Positions 1 through 6,304 of a stretch of DNA of 9,582 nt are shown in pieces (within the stretch, counting starts at the first letter, position 1; each line of letters starts with the position of its first letter). The notes below the pieces were generated by a model. It searched no databases, had not been told where the DNA came from, and saw only the letters and a program-made list of their open reading frames with translations. Source of the stretch: Campylobacteraceae bacterium (GTDB lineage Bacteria > Campylobacterota > Campylobacteria > Campylobacterales > Sulfurovaceae); assembly GCA_026995985.1 (NCBI GenBank), contig JALWNF010000242.1, positions 1 through 9,582 of the forward strand, given 5' to 3'. The position numbers were made by a program, and so were the translations under genes.

Positions 1-753
1 CTCTATCTTCTCTTGGAGAGGTTTTAGTGAACCTAACTCATCTTGAGTCACACTATTTAACTCTTGCATTGGAATTGAGTGGGTAATCTCTATGCCTGTT
101 AGGCTCTCAATTTTAGCTATTATCTCTTGTTTTTTTAACTCAATACTATTTTTAGCAATAGCAATCTGATTTAATCCATCTTCTAACTTATAGAGTGCAG
201 AAGCAGGAACGCGTCCACTATCTACTTTTACTTGAAGAACTCTTTTAGTCTCTTGTAGAGAGTTCTCTTTCTGCTCTAATGAAGTCTCTAACTCCTCTAA
301 ATATCGTAAATTGGCATTACTTCCCACAATTAATGCTTCATTTTTAAGTAAATCTATCTCTTTTTTAGCTTTAGCACTACTCTGCATAGTTTTTGCTTTT
401 TGTATCATTGTTGAGATAGACTCCACAAAGAGAGGCATCGTAAACTTAACACCTGTTCTTAGCATATTTTTACTAAAGGGTTGAGCTATGCTAGAATCTT
501 TTAACATCTTAGCCGACTCACTTGGAGCAATGGGAACAAGAGCTGTATCTCTTGTATATCTATCTAATGATGTAAAAAAATCTACATTAGGAGATAGTTG
601 TGCTTTAGCTTGTTTCTCGGCAACCTCTGCTTTTTGAATAACCATCTCATCAACTCTTGTTTGTGAGTGTGATTTTAGAGCGTCAAAAAGCTCTTGGATA
701 GTGTGTGCATTTAGCATATATGGGATAATAAAAAGTAGTAAGAGTCTTTTCAT
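1..753 (-). CDS. TolC-family outer-membrane efflux protein, N-terminal part (runs off left edge)
   Basis: The reading frame is open for 251 codons from an ATG at 753 down to base 1 with no stop, so the C-terminal part lies outside the window. Residues 1-16 (MKRLLLLFIIPYMLNA) form a signal peptide with a plausible cleavage after LNA. Long, charged, Gln/Lys/Glu-rich helices follow. A segment at about residues 179-187 (SGRVPASAL) followed by a helix rich in K, Q and E matches the repeat found in TolC/OEP proteins, where it lies in the periplasmic helical barrel. Such proteins trimerise as the outer-membrane duct of RND efflux pumps or type I secretion systems. The usual length is 400-450 residues, so just over half is present. 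An AAAGGTCAC ribosome-binding sequence precedes the ATG. The partner pump genes would be expected further left. The family call is fairly secure; the substrate is unknown. Confidence 0.78.
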   Translation of the reverse strand, partial: MKRLLLLFIIPYMLNAHTIQELFDALKSHSQTRVDEMVIQKAEVAEKQAKAQLSPNVDFFTSLDRYTRDTALVPIAPSESAKMLKDSSIAQPFSKNMLRTGVKFTMPLFVESISTMIQKAKTMQSSAKAKKEIDLLKNEALIVGSNANLRYLEELETSLEQKENSLQETKRVLQVKVDSGRVPASALYKLEDGLNQIAIAKNSIELKKQEIIAKIESLTGIEITHSIPMQELNSVTQDELGSLKPLQEKIE

Positions 754-793
754 GATGTGACCTTTGTTTTACAATAAACTAACTAGATGGTTA

Positions 794-801
794 ATTATAT
801 T
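794..801 (-). promoter_or_regulatory. Probable -10 box of the TolC-family gene
   Basis: On the minus strand this reads AATATAAT, containing a perfect TATAAT hexamer. Transcription would begin near 787, leaving a leader of about 34 bases that contains the AAAGGTCAC ribosome-binding sequence. An A-rich stretch lies upstream on the minus strand, but no TTGACA-like -35 is seen, as is usual for the housekeeping sigma factor in Campylobacterota. Assigned from sequence only. Confidence 0.4.
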
Positions 802-937
802 TAAAAGTTTTTTTGAGTTGGCTTAAGAATTGATAGAAGAGGGTTTTTAGATAGACTAAAGAAGAGTAGAAGAGTTAGCCAGGGCTTAATAAGAGCAAAA
901 AAACTTCCAAATACAAGCTTTAAATAATAATCTTTTA

Positions 938-945
938 GATAAAAT
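938..945 (+). promoter_or_regulatory. Probable -10 box of the rpsP-rplS operon
   Basis: GATAAAAT is preceded by a T-rich run and is the best-placed -10 element upstream of rpsP. A start near 952 would give a leader of about 80 bases ending in the AT-rich stretch 1003-1020 and the AAAGGA ribosome-binding site at 1023-1028. No strong hairpin or recognised ribosomal-protein operator is visible in the leader. No clear -35 is present. Confidence 0.4.
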
Positions 946-1034
946 TCGCTTTTAATAAAGTGTTGATGAGTGTTTTAGTCATTAAGAGCAGTTGTCAGTA
1001 CTTATATATATAATAATAAAATAAAGGAATAGAG

Positions 1035-1262
1035 ATGACAACAATTAGACTTACAAGAATGGGAAGAAAGAAAAAACCATTTTATAGAATTGTAGTAACA
1101 GATAGTAGAAAAAGAAGAGATGGTGGTTGGATTGAATCAATTGGTCACTATAACCCAATGGTTAAAGAAGATAATGTAAAGTTTGATTCTGAAAGATTAG
1201 ACTATTGGCTTGGTGTTGGTGCTCAAATGAGTGATAGAGTTAAAAAAATTACAGGTAAATAG
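1035..1262 (+). CDS. rpsP: 30S ribosomal protein S16
   Basis: This 75-residue protein is a complete bacterial S16, a small-subunit protein that binds 16S rRNA during assembly of the body of the 30S particle. The N-terminal segment [20 protein letters not shown], the following DSRKRRDGG and the IGHYNP motif (residues about 37-42) are characteristic of the family. The start at 1035 has a good AAAGGA site seven bases upstream and gives the standard N terminus. It is the first gene of a five-gene translation operon; khpA begins five bases after its stop. In Campylobacter and many other bacteria ffh lies directly upstream of rpsP; here a divergent TolC-family gene does instead. Identification is essentially certain. 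Confidence 0.98.
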   Translation: MTTIRLTRMGRKKKPFYRIVVTDSRKRRDGGWIESIGHYNPMVKEDNVKFDSERLDYWLGVGAQMSDRVKKITGK

Positions 1263-1267
1263 TAGTT

Positions 1268-1510
1268 ATGGTTATAGAGTTCGTCGCTGAATATGCCAAG
1301 CTTTTAGTTAGCCACCCTGAAGATATTTCTGTTTCTATGAAAAACTTAGAAGAGAACTATAATGAGATTACCATTGAAGCTCATGCTGAAGATGTTGGTA
1401 AACTAATTGGTAAAGAGGGACGAATGATTAACTCTATTAAGACGGTTATATCTGGTTGTAAAGCTAAAGGTGGAACAAACTACCGTGTAAATGTAGAAGC
1501 TAAAAAATAA
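1268..1510 (+). CDS. khpA: KH-domain RNA-binding protein KhpA
   Basis: The 80-residue product is a single type II KH domain. The nucleic-acid-binding GxxG loop is GKEG at residues 48-51, followed by the helix RMINSIKTVISG, typical of KhpA (YlqC). In other bacteria KhpA is a small RNA-binding protein, often partnered with KhpB/Jag, that affects RNA stability, ribosome assembly or cell-envelope control. The role in Campylobacterota is not well defined. Its position between rpsP and rimM is the widespread order. The ATG lies five bases after the rpsP stop with no good Shine-Dalgarno sequence, so translation is probably coupled to rpsP. The gene ends with tandem TAA TAA stops directly before rimM, which lies in the same frame. 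Confidence 0.93.
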   Translation: MVIEFVAEYAKLLVSHPEDISVSMKNLEENYNEITIEAHAEDVGKLIGKEGRMINSIKTVISGCKAKGGTNYRVNVEAKK

Positions 1511-1516
1511 TAATCT

Positions 1517-2047
1517 ATGGCTAAAGAGAGACGCTTTTTTATTGCCCAAGTGGGTAAGACTCATGGACTCCATGGTGATTTAAAACTTCATCTACATACC
1601 GATTTTCCTGAACAGTTTAAAGTAGGTTATACTTTTCAAACAAGTTCAGGCTCTCTTGAGATTTTACGAATTAATCTAAAGCGAGGAACCATCTGTTTTA
1701 AGGGTTATGAAGGTGTTGATGAGGCTAAAAAACTTATAAACACAAAGATATATGCTACACTAGAAGAGACAAAAGAGAGGTGTAAACTAGAAGAGGGTGA
1801 ACACTTTTGGTTTGAGATAGAGGGTTGCTCTGTAGAGGAAGATGGTATCTCTCTTGGCAAGGTTATAGAGATGCAACGTTTAGCAGATGTCAACTATATG
1901 TTTATAGAGACTAGTGCTAAACTCGTTGAAGAGGGTTTACCTAAAACATTTTTAGTACCATATATCCAGAGATATGTAGTTGAAACCGATATTGAAAAGC
2001 AGATAGTAAAGACTAAAGATGCTAAAGAGATACTTGAAGCGAGTTAA
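1517..2047 (+). CDS. rimM: 16S rRNA processing protein RimM
   Basis: RimM is a 30S assembly factor that binds ribosomal protein S19 and helps mature the 3' (head) domain of 16S rRNA. The 176-residue protein has the family's usual length and two domains. The N-terminal beta-barrel (about residues 6-90) carries the glycine-rich VGKTHGLHGDLKL motif. The C-terminal PRC-barrel (about 95-176) opens at HFWFEIEGC, where other RimM proteins have a YYWxDLIG-like sequence, and contains FLVPYI. The start ATG is six bases after the khpA stop and has no clear Shine-Dalgarno sequence, consistent with coupled translation. The gene ends in a single TAA, and trmD starts one codon later in the same frame. Confidence 0.96.
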   Translation: MAKERRFFIAQVGKTHGLHGDLKLHLHTDFPEQFKVGYTFQTSSGSLEILRINLKRGTICFKGYEGVDEAKKLINTKIYATLEETKERCKLEEGEHFWFEIEGCSVEEDGISLGKVIEMQRLADVNYMFIETSAKLVEEGLPKTFLVPYIQRYVVETDIEKQIVKTKDAKEILEAS

Positions 2048-2050
2048 TTT

Positions 2051-2743
2051 TTGAAGTTTAGCTTTGTAACGCTTTTCCCTTCAATTGTTGAGGGGTATTT
2101 TTCTGACTCTATTTTGAGTAGAGCTATTGAAAAAGAGTATATATCGGTTGAGTTTTATAATCCTCGCAACTATACAACAAACAGACATCTTAAAGTAGAT
2201 GAGCCAATAATAGGTGGGGGAGCAGGAATGTTAATGACTCTGCAACCTCTTTTTGATACTATTCAAGCTATAAAAGAGAGTTCATCAAAGGCACATATTG
2301 TAGTAGCAACACCTGTTGGAAAACCCTTTAAGCAAAATGATGCAAAACGTTTAGCTAAAAAAGAGCATATAGTCTTTGTCTCAGGACGCTATGAGGGTAT
2401 AGATGAACGCTTTATTGAAGAGGAGGCAGATGAACTCTTCTCTGTTGGGGATTTTATCTTGACAGGGGGTGAGTTGCCCTCTTTGATGATGTGTGATGCA
2501 ATTGCTAGAAATGTTAAAGGTGTGCTAGGAAATAGCGACTCTTTGAGTGTTGAGAGTTTTGAAGAGTCACTACTTGAGGCTCCCTCCTTTTCTAAGCCAA
2601 AAGTTTATAATGAAATTGGTGTTCCTAAAGAGTTTTTAAAGGGAAATCACGGTAAAATTTCGGACTTAAAAAATGCGATGGCAAAGTGTAAAACTCAATA
2701 CTTTAGACCAGACATGTATAAAAGGCTCAAAGAGAGCAAATGA
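2051..2743 (+). CDS. trmD: tRNA (guanine-N1)-methyltransferase TrmD (TTG start)
   Basis: TrmD uses S-adenosylmethionine to make m1G37 next to the anticodon, which prevents +1 frameshifting. The 230-residue SPOUT-class protein shows the family motifs GGGAGM (55-60), GRYEGIDER (112-120) and SVGDFILTGGELP (131-143) that build the trefoil-knot cofactor site. Arg153 corresponds to Arg154 of the E. coli enzyme, but the position of catalytic Asp169 appears to be Glu168 here (VESF in place of EDSF). Initiation is at TTG: the rimM stop lies one codon upstream in the same frame, and the first internal ATG is residue 60, so no other start can give the conserved KFSFVTLFP N terminus. No good Shine-Dalgarno sequence is present; translation is probably coupled to rimM. 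Confidence 0.97.
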   Translation: MKFSFVTLFPSIVEGYFSDSILSRAIEKEYISVEFYNPRNYTTNRHLKVDEPIIGGGAGMLMTLQPLFDTIQAIKESSSKAHIVVATPVGKPFKQNDAKRLAKKEHIVFVSGRYEGIDERFIEEEADELFSVGDFILTGGELPSLMMCDAIARNVKGVLGNSDSLSVESFEESLLEAPSFSKPKVYNEIGVPKEFLKGNHGKISDLKNAMAKCKTQYFRPDMYKRLKESK

Positions 2744-2758
2744 ATTTAAAGGTGAATT

Positions 2759-3118
2759 ATGAGAAATAGATATATTGAAAGCTTTGAACAAGCACAATTA
2801 GAGAATAAGTCTGTTCCTGAATTTAGAGCAGGGGATACACTAAGAGTTGCTGTTAGAATTAAAGAGGGTGACAAAACAAGAGTACAGAACTTTGAGGGTG
2901 TATGTATTGCACTTAGAGGTCAAGGTACAGGGCGAACAATGACTGTTAGAAGAATTGGTGCTAACTCTGTTGGTGTAGAGAGAATCTTCCCTCTCTACTC
3001 TGACTCTATTGAGAGTATTGAAGTACTTAGACGTGGTAGAGTTAGACGTGCAAAACTTTTCTATCTTAGAGGTCTTAAAGGTAAAAAAGCTAGAATTAAA
3101 GAGCTTAGAAGAAAATAA
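2759..3118 (+). CDS. rplS: 50S ribosomal protein L19
   Basis: L19 is a large-subunit protein at the interface with the 30S particle. All 119 residues match the family: an acidic and polar N-terminal helix, the barrel segment [16 protein letters not shown], the motif [11 protein letters not shown], the signature [18 protein letters not shown], and the basic tail [20 protein letters not shown]. The ATG has a strong AAAGGTGA ribosome-binding site at 2748-2755, the best in this operon, which suits a highly expressed ribosomal protein and suggests partly independent translation. It is the last gene of the operon; a hairpin with a T-rich tail follows 24 bases after the stop. Confidence 0.98.
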   Translation: MRNRYIESFEQAQLENKSVPEFRAGDTLRVAVRIKEGDKTRVQNFEGVCIALRGQGTGRTMTVRRIGANSVGVERIFPLYSDSIESIEVLRRGRVRRAKLFYLRGLKGKKARIKELRRK

Positions 3119-3142
3119 TTTATTTGTTCTCAGACTCCTTTT

Positions 3143-3170
3143 AAGAGGGTTTCTCCCCTCTTTATCTTTT
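3143..3170 (+). terminator. Rho-independent terminator after rplS
   Basis: AAGAGGG (3143-3149) pairs perfectly with CCCTCTT (3156-3162) around a six-base loop, and a T-rich tail (TTTATCTTTT) runs to 3170. The position 24 bases past the rplS stop and before a new promoter suggests it ends the rpsP-rplS transcript. Confidence 0.75.
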
Positions 3171-3199
3171 CAAATCCCATAACTTCTTTATTATAATTT

Positions 3200-3207
3200 G
3201 ATATAAT
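3200..3207 (+). promoter_or_regulatory. Probable -10 box of the DEDDh exonuclease gene
   Basis: GATATAAT contains a perfect TATAAT and lies 30 bases before the ATG at 3238. A start near 3214 would leave a leader of about 24 bases with an AGGA ribosome-binding site at 3227-3230. A second TATAAT sits just upstream at 3192-3197 and could also serve. No -35 is evident. Confidence 0.45.
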
Positions 3208-3237
3208 CTCTTTTTTTATTGATATTAGGAACAAAAA

Positions 3238-3981
3238 ATGACTAAATATGTTTTACTTGATACCGAGACAACAGGTAATCAAGATGAAGATAGAATTATT
3301 CAGATAGGTGCAATGGTGGTTGGAGCTAAAGGTGATGTAGAGGTCTATGATGAACTCTGTTCCACTACTATACCTATTAAAGTAGAGGCGATGGAGGTGC
3401 ATAATATTACTCCAGAGCTTATTGAGGGGAAAGCTCCTTTTAGTAAAACAAAATTTTGGAATGATTTAAGAGAACTTAATCATGGAAGAAATTATCTTAT
3501 TGCTCATAATTTAACATTTGACCTTGGAATGCTTAAAAAAGAGGGATTTGAAAATAGAATGAGGCTTATTGATACTCTACGTTGTGCTAAACACCTTTTT
3601 CCTGAGTCTGAGTATCATCGTCTACAATACTTTAGATACTCTCTTGGGCTTTATAAAAAGGAGCAGGAGGAGGCTAAAAAGCATAATATTGCTATAAAGG
3701 CACATGATGCTATTGGTGATGTTTTGGTAATGAAGCTTTTTTTATCTGAGTTGGTTAAAAGAGTAAAAGAGAAGTTTCCAAATATGAACCCTATGGTAAA
3801 GTTAGAGGAGTTAACTCAGACACCTGTTGTATTGCAAAACTTTAAGTTTGGAAAGTATAAGGGTGAGCGTATTGAAGATATAGCTCGAAGTGATGCAGGT
3901 TATATTAAGTGGATGTTAAAATCTTTGGAGTTAGATGAAGATTTAAAATATACACTAGAGAGAGTTTTAGAAAATGTATAG
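3238..3981 (+). CDS. DEDDh 3'-5' exonuclease with ExoX-like C-terminal domain
   Basis: The 247-residue protein has a DnaQ-like RNase-T-fold exonuclease domain in residues 1-175. The metal-binding acidic residues and general base are visible: Asp8 and Glu10 in DTETTG, Asp95 in AHNLTFD, His156 and Asp161 in HDAIGD. This is a complete DEDDh set, so the enzyme should be active. Residues about 196-230 (FKFGKYKGE, then GYIKWML) match the small C-terminal domain found in exodeoxyribonuclease X-like proteins. It probably degrades single-stranded DNA or mismatched 3' ends in repair; RNA as a substrate cannot be excluded. It is shorter than, and lacks the polymerase-binding region expected of, a dedicated replicative epsilon subunit. 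It has its own promoter and converges on smpB, with 11 bases between the genes. Confidence 0.85.
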   Translation: MTKYVLLDTETTGNQDEDRIIQIGAMVVGAKGDVEVYDELCSTTIPIKVEAMEVHNITPELIEGKAPFSKTKFWNDLRELNHGRNYLIAHNLTFDLGMLKKEGFENRMRLIDTLRCAKHLFPESEYHRLQYFRYSLGLYKKEQEEAKKHNIAIKAHDAIGDVLVMKLFLSELVKRVKEKFPNMNPMVKLEELTQTPVVLQNFKFGKYKGERIEDIARSDAGYIKWMLKSLELDEDLKYTLERVLENV

Positions 3982-4007
3982 GTATATCTTATTTACCTAT
4001 AGTTTTT
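3977..4007. terminator. Shared convergent terminator between the exonuclease gene and smpB
   Basis: TATAGGTA (3977-3984) pairs perfectly with TACCTATA (3994-4001) around a nine-base loop. On the plus strand the stem is followed by GTTTTT (4002-4007). On the minus strand it is followed shortly by TTTT (complement of 3971-3974). The stem includes the stop codons of both genes, so one short element could end both transcripts. The stem is AT-rich and therefore of moderate strength. Confidence 0.6.
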
Positions 4008-4451
4008 CATAGCCTGAGCAGCCTCTCGTAGCTGTGTTTTACGCTTCATTGTTTCACGTTTATCGTGTAGCTGTTTACCTTTAGCTACAGCAATGCTAAC
4101 TTTAGCTAAGTTCCTCTCATTAAAGTAGAGCGAAAGAGGAACAATGGTTAACCCATCTTTTTGTACTTTGTCATAGAGTTTATCTAGTTCTTTTTTATGA
4201 AGGAGTAGTTTTCTTGGGCTTCTAGTATCTCTTGCAAAGTTTCTGTTTGTTGTATCTAGGTGGGCTATATGAGTATTCATAAGATACAACTCACCCTTTA
4301 TAAAACGACAAAAGGAGTCCTTTAGATTTGCTCTTTTCTCTCTTAGAGCTTTAACCTCATATCCTTGTAGCACAATACCAGCTTCATATTTATCAAGTAT
4401 CTCGTAGTCATGGTAAGCTTTTTTATTTTTTGCGATTAAATTGATAGCCAT
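3993..4451 (-). CDS. smpB: SsrA-binding protein SmpB
   Basis: SmpB binds tmRNA and delivers it to stalled ribosomes for trans-translation. The 152-residue protein is of normal length and shows the family blocks in order: GIVLQGYEVKALR near residue 25, NLKDSFCRF, the RSPRKLLLHKKE stretch, and the C-terminal GKQLHDKRE followed by a basic tail (residues about 124-152) that enters the mRNA channel. The ATG at 4451 gives the standard N terminus, although only a weak AAAGAA sequence precedes it. The gene stands alone on the minus strand, converging with the exonuclease gene and divergent from nadC. The tmRNA gene (ssrA) itself is not visible in this window. Confidence 0.97.
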   Translation of the reverse strand: MAINLIAKNKKAYHDYEILDKYEAGIVLQGYEVKALREKRANLKDSFCRFIKGELYLMNTHIAHLDTTNRNFARDTRSPRKLLLHKKELDKLYDKVQKDGLTIVPLSLYFNERNLAKVSIAVAKGKQLHDKRETMKRKTQLREAAQAMKNYR

Positions 4452-4473
4452 AATATATTCTTTTTTTAAAGAA

Positions 4474-4481
4474 ATTATATC
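4474..4481 (-). promoter_or_regulatory. Probable -10 box of smpB
   Basis: On the minus strand this reads GATATAAT. It lies 22 bases upstream of the smpB ATG and implies a short leader of about 16 bases. It is the mirror image of the nadC -10 box at 4500-4507. No -35 is evident. Confidence 0.4.
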
Positions 4482-4499
4482 TAAAAAAAAGCTCTTAAT

Positions 4500-4507
4500 G
4501 ATATAAT
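4500..4507 (+). promoter_or_regulatory. Probable -10 box of the nadC-led gene cluster
   Basis: GATATAAT with a perfect TATAAT lies 28 bases before the nadC ATG, followed by the AGAAGGT ribosome-binding site at 4521-4527. The region where its -35 would lie coincides with the smpB -10 box, so the two divergent promoters overlap. No terminator is visible between nadC and the right edge, so this may drive the whole five-gene run. Confidence 0.45.
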
Positions 4508-4535
4508 TCTTTAAAAAAACAGAAGGTCACCATAT

Positions 4536-5357
4536 ATGTTAAAAGAGAAGTTTATTGAAGCGATGGTAAGTGAAGATGTTGGTCGTGGTGACTTGTTTTC
4601 TCGTATCTCAAAGGCTAAAGAGGTTAGAGCCTATATTATTGCAAAGTCTGATGGTATTTTTGCTGGTAGAGAGTATATTGATGTGTTAGCAAAGATGTAT
4701 GGTTTAAAAATTAAGTGGAATATAGAAGATGGCTCTTCCTTTAAGGTTGGTCAAAAACTTCTTTATGTCTATGGGAACTCTCACTATATTCTCTCTCTGG
4801 AGCGTTCTATTTTAGATATTGCTCTACATGCTTCATCTATTGCTACTTTAACAGGTAAGTTTGTAGAGAAGGTAAAACCTTATGGCGTAAAGTTACTAGA
4901 TACACGAAAGACACGACCACTCTTAAGAGATTTTGAGAAGTATGCTGTACGTTGTGGTGGAGGGATAAACCATAGAATGGGGCTTGATGACTGTCTAATG
5001 TTAAAAGATACTCATCTAAAAACAATTGATAATCTTAAAGAGTTTATGAAGGAGGTTCGTCAAAAGATTCCTTTTACTGCTAAAGTAGAGATTGAGTGTG
5101 AAGATTTTGATGGAGTTAAGAGTGCAATGGAAGCAGGAGCAGATATAGTAATGTGTGACAACATGAGTAATAAAATTATTAGAGCTGTAGTTGCTTACCG
5201 AAATGAGAACTATCCACATATTTTACTTGAAGCTAGTGGTAATGTAACTTTAGATACGATTGAAGAGATTGCTAAAACAGGGATTGATGCTATCTCTTCG
5301 GGTGCTTTAATTCATCAAGCAAACTGGATAGACTTATCTATGAAGATGGAGGGGTAA
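4536..5357 (+). CDS. nadC: Nicotinate-nucleotide pyrophosphorylase (quinolinate phosphoribosyltransferase)
   Basis: NadC converts quinolinate and PRPP to nicotinate mononucleotide, CO2 and pyrophosphate, the committed step linking de novo quinolinate synthesis to NAD. The 273-residue protein has the expected length and two-domain layout. Substrate-binding motifs are visible: DTRKTRP (122-128), CGGGINHRMGL (140-150), LKDTH (156-160), the VEIECED segment and DIVMCDNM. The C terminus has ASGNVTLDTI and TGIDAISSGAL, which bind phosphate. ModD of molybdate clusters is a paralogue, but no mod genes are nearby, so NadC is the better call. nadA and nadB are not adjacent. The start at 4536 is supported by AGAAGGT eight bases upstream. 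Its TAA overlaps the next ATG by one base. Confidence 0.93.
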   Translation: MLKEKFIEAMVSEDVGRGDLFSRISKAKEVRAYIIAKSDGIFAGREYIDVLAKMYGLKIKWNIEDGSSFKVGQKLLYVYGNSHYILSLERSILDIALHASSIATLTGKFVEKVKPYGVKLLDTRKTRPLLRDFEKYAVRCGGGINHRMGLDDCLMLKDTHLKTIDNLKEFMKEVRQKIPFTAKVEIECEDFDGVKSAMEAGADIVMCDNMSNKIIRAVVAYRNENYPHILLEASGNVTLDTIEEIAKTGIDAISSGALIHQANWIDLSMKMEG

Positions 5358-6304
5358 TGGTCCAAGAGTTTAAAGTATTGTTAAAGCAGTTTGATAAAGT
5401 ATCAATAGTTACACATAAAAACCCTGATGCAGATACACTTGGAACAGCTTTGGGTATTTATGAGATACTAAAAAATGAAGGAAAAGAGGTTGAAGTGTGT
5501 AATTGGGAAGGAATTTTGCCAAATTACTTAGATTTTTTACCTCATTTTGCTAAAATTAAACGCCAAATTGATTTTGATAAAAGTTTAATAATCTCTTGTG
5601 ATTCTGGAAGTATTGATTTGCTTGGGTTTGATTTAAGTTCAAGAGTCATAGTAAATATAGACCATCATAAAAGCAATACAAACTATGGAACTTTAAACAT
5701 AGTTAATGATAAGTGTGCTTCAGCTTCACAAGTGGCGTATGAGTTTTTTAAAGATGAGTTTACTATTTCTAAAGATACAGCAACCTGTTTCTATGTAGCA
5801 ATGGTAACTGATACACAAAACTTTACAACACTTAATGTTACAAATGATGTCTTAAAAGTAGCTTCAGAGTTACTCTATTTGGGCGTTGATATTGCAGAGG
5901 TAAATAGAAACTTAACACAGCGTAAGTCGTTAAGTTCACTTCGAGTTTTAAGTGAGACTTTAGAGACTTTAGAGTTTTATGAAGATGCACAAGTTGCTAC
6001 TCTTGTAACAACACAAGAGAGCTTCAAAAGAACAGGAGCAACAGCAGTTGATACGGTTGGCATAATTGATTATGGTATAGCACTAGCAACTGTTAGGATT
6101 GCAATCTTTATTATGGAGCTAGAGCATACTTTAAAAGTCTCTATGAGAAGTAACTCTGCTGATATTTCAGAGTTGGCTGTAAGTTTTGGTGGTGGTGGGC
6201 ATAGACTTGCTTCAGGCTTTAGCATCGATAAGATGGATATTCAAGAGTTATTAAACAATATTAATAGAGAAATTAAAAAAAGAGGATTACTGAATGAGTT
6301 ATAG
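5357..6304 (+). CDS. DHH/DHHA1 phosphoesterase, NrnA-like (nanoRNA or pAp hydrolysis)
   Basis: This 315-residue cytoplasmic protein is a full DHH-DHHA1 phosphoesterase. Manganese-binding motifs are all present: THKNPDADTLG (His20, Asp24, Asp26), CDSGS (Asp82), IDHHKSN (Asp102-His103-His104) and MVTDTQNF (Asp152). The C-terminal DHHA1 domain ends with the substrate-binding GGGGHRLASGF (278-288). This architecture and length fit NrnA, which hydrolyses 2-5-nucleotide RNAs and, in some species, 3'-phosphoadenosine 5'-phosphate; linear dinucleotide degradation is another family activity. Which substrate applies here cannot be read from sequence. The ATG overlaps the nadC stop by one base with GGAGGGG just upstream, and the 3' end overlaps the M23 gene by 11 bases, indicating coupled expression. 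Confidence 0.88.
   Translation: MVQEFKVLLKQFDKVSIVTHKNPDADTLGTALGIYEILKNEGKEVEVCNWEGILPNYLDFLPHFAKIKRQIDFDKSLIISCDSGSIDLLGFDLSSRVIVNIDHHKSNTNYGTLNIVNDKCASASQVAYEFFKDEFTISKDTATCFYVAMVTDTQNFTTLNVTNDVLKVASELLYLGVDIAEVNRNLTQRKSLSSLRVLSETLETLEFYEDAQVATLVTTQESFKRTGATAVDTVGIIDYGIALATVRIAIFIMELEHTLKVSMRSNSADISELAVSFGGGGHRLASGFSIDKMDIQELLNNINREIKKRGLLNEL

Noticed and set aside
979..989. An 11-base match (TCATTAAGAGC) recurring inverted at 4491-4501, both in promoter regions
   Set aside because: In an AT-rich window of this size matches of 11 bases are expected by chance, and the positions relative to the promoters differ.
1009..1014. Perfect TATAAT just upstream of rpsP
   Set aside because: A transcript starting about seven bases downstream would begin at or beside the ribosome-binding site (1023-1028), leaving almost no leader. 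It is more likely part of an AT-rich leader.
946..1034. Possible ribosomal-protein autoregulatory leader or riboswitch before rpsP
   Set aside because: No convincing paired stem or known leader consensus could be found by eye in this AT-rich stretch.
1705..1893. Minus-strand open frame of 62 codons inside rimM
   Set aside because: It is a Ser/Ile-rich shadow of the well-conserved rimM frame, with no ribosome-binding site or family resemblance.
4452..4535. tmRNA gene (ssrA) next to smpB
   Set aside because: The intergenic space is only 84 bases and shows no alanine-acceptor ends or tag frame; ssrA must be elsewhere.
4843..5219. Two overlapping minus-strand open frames inside nadC
   Set aside because: Both lie opposite conserved nadC motifs and have composition typical of antisense reading; no promoter or start signal supports them.
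4536..5357. ModD instead of NadC
   Set aside because: The paralogue shares the fold, but there are no molybdate transport genes nearby and the DTRKTRP and GGGINHRMGL motifs fit NadC well.
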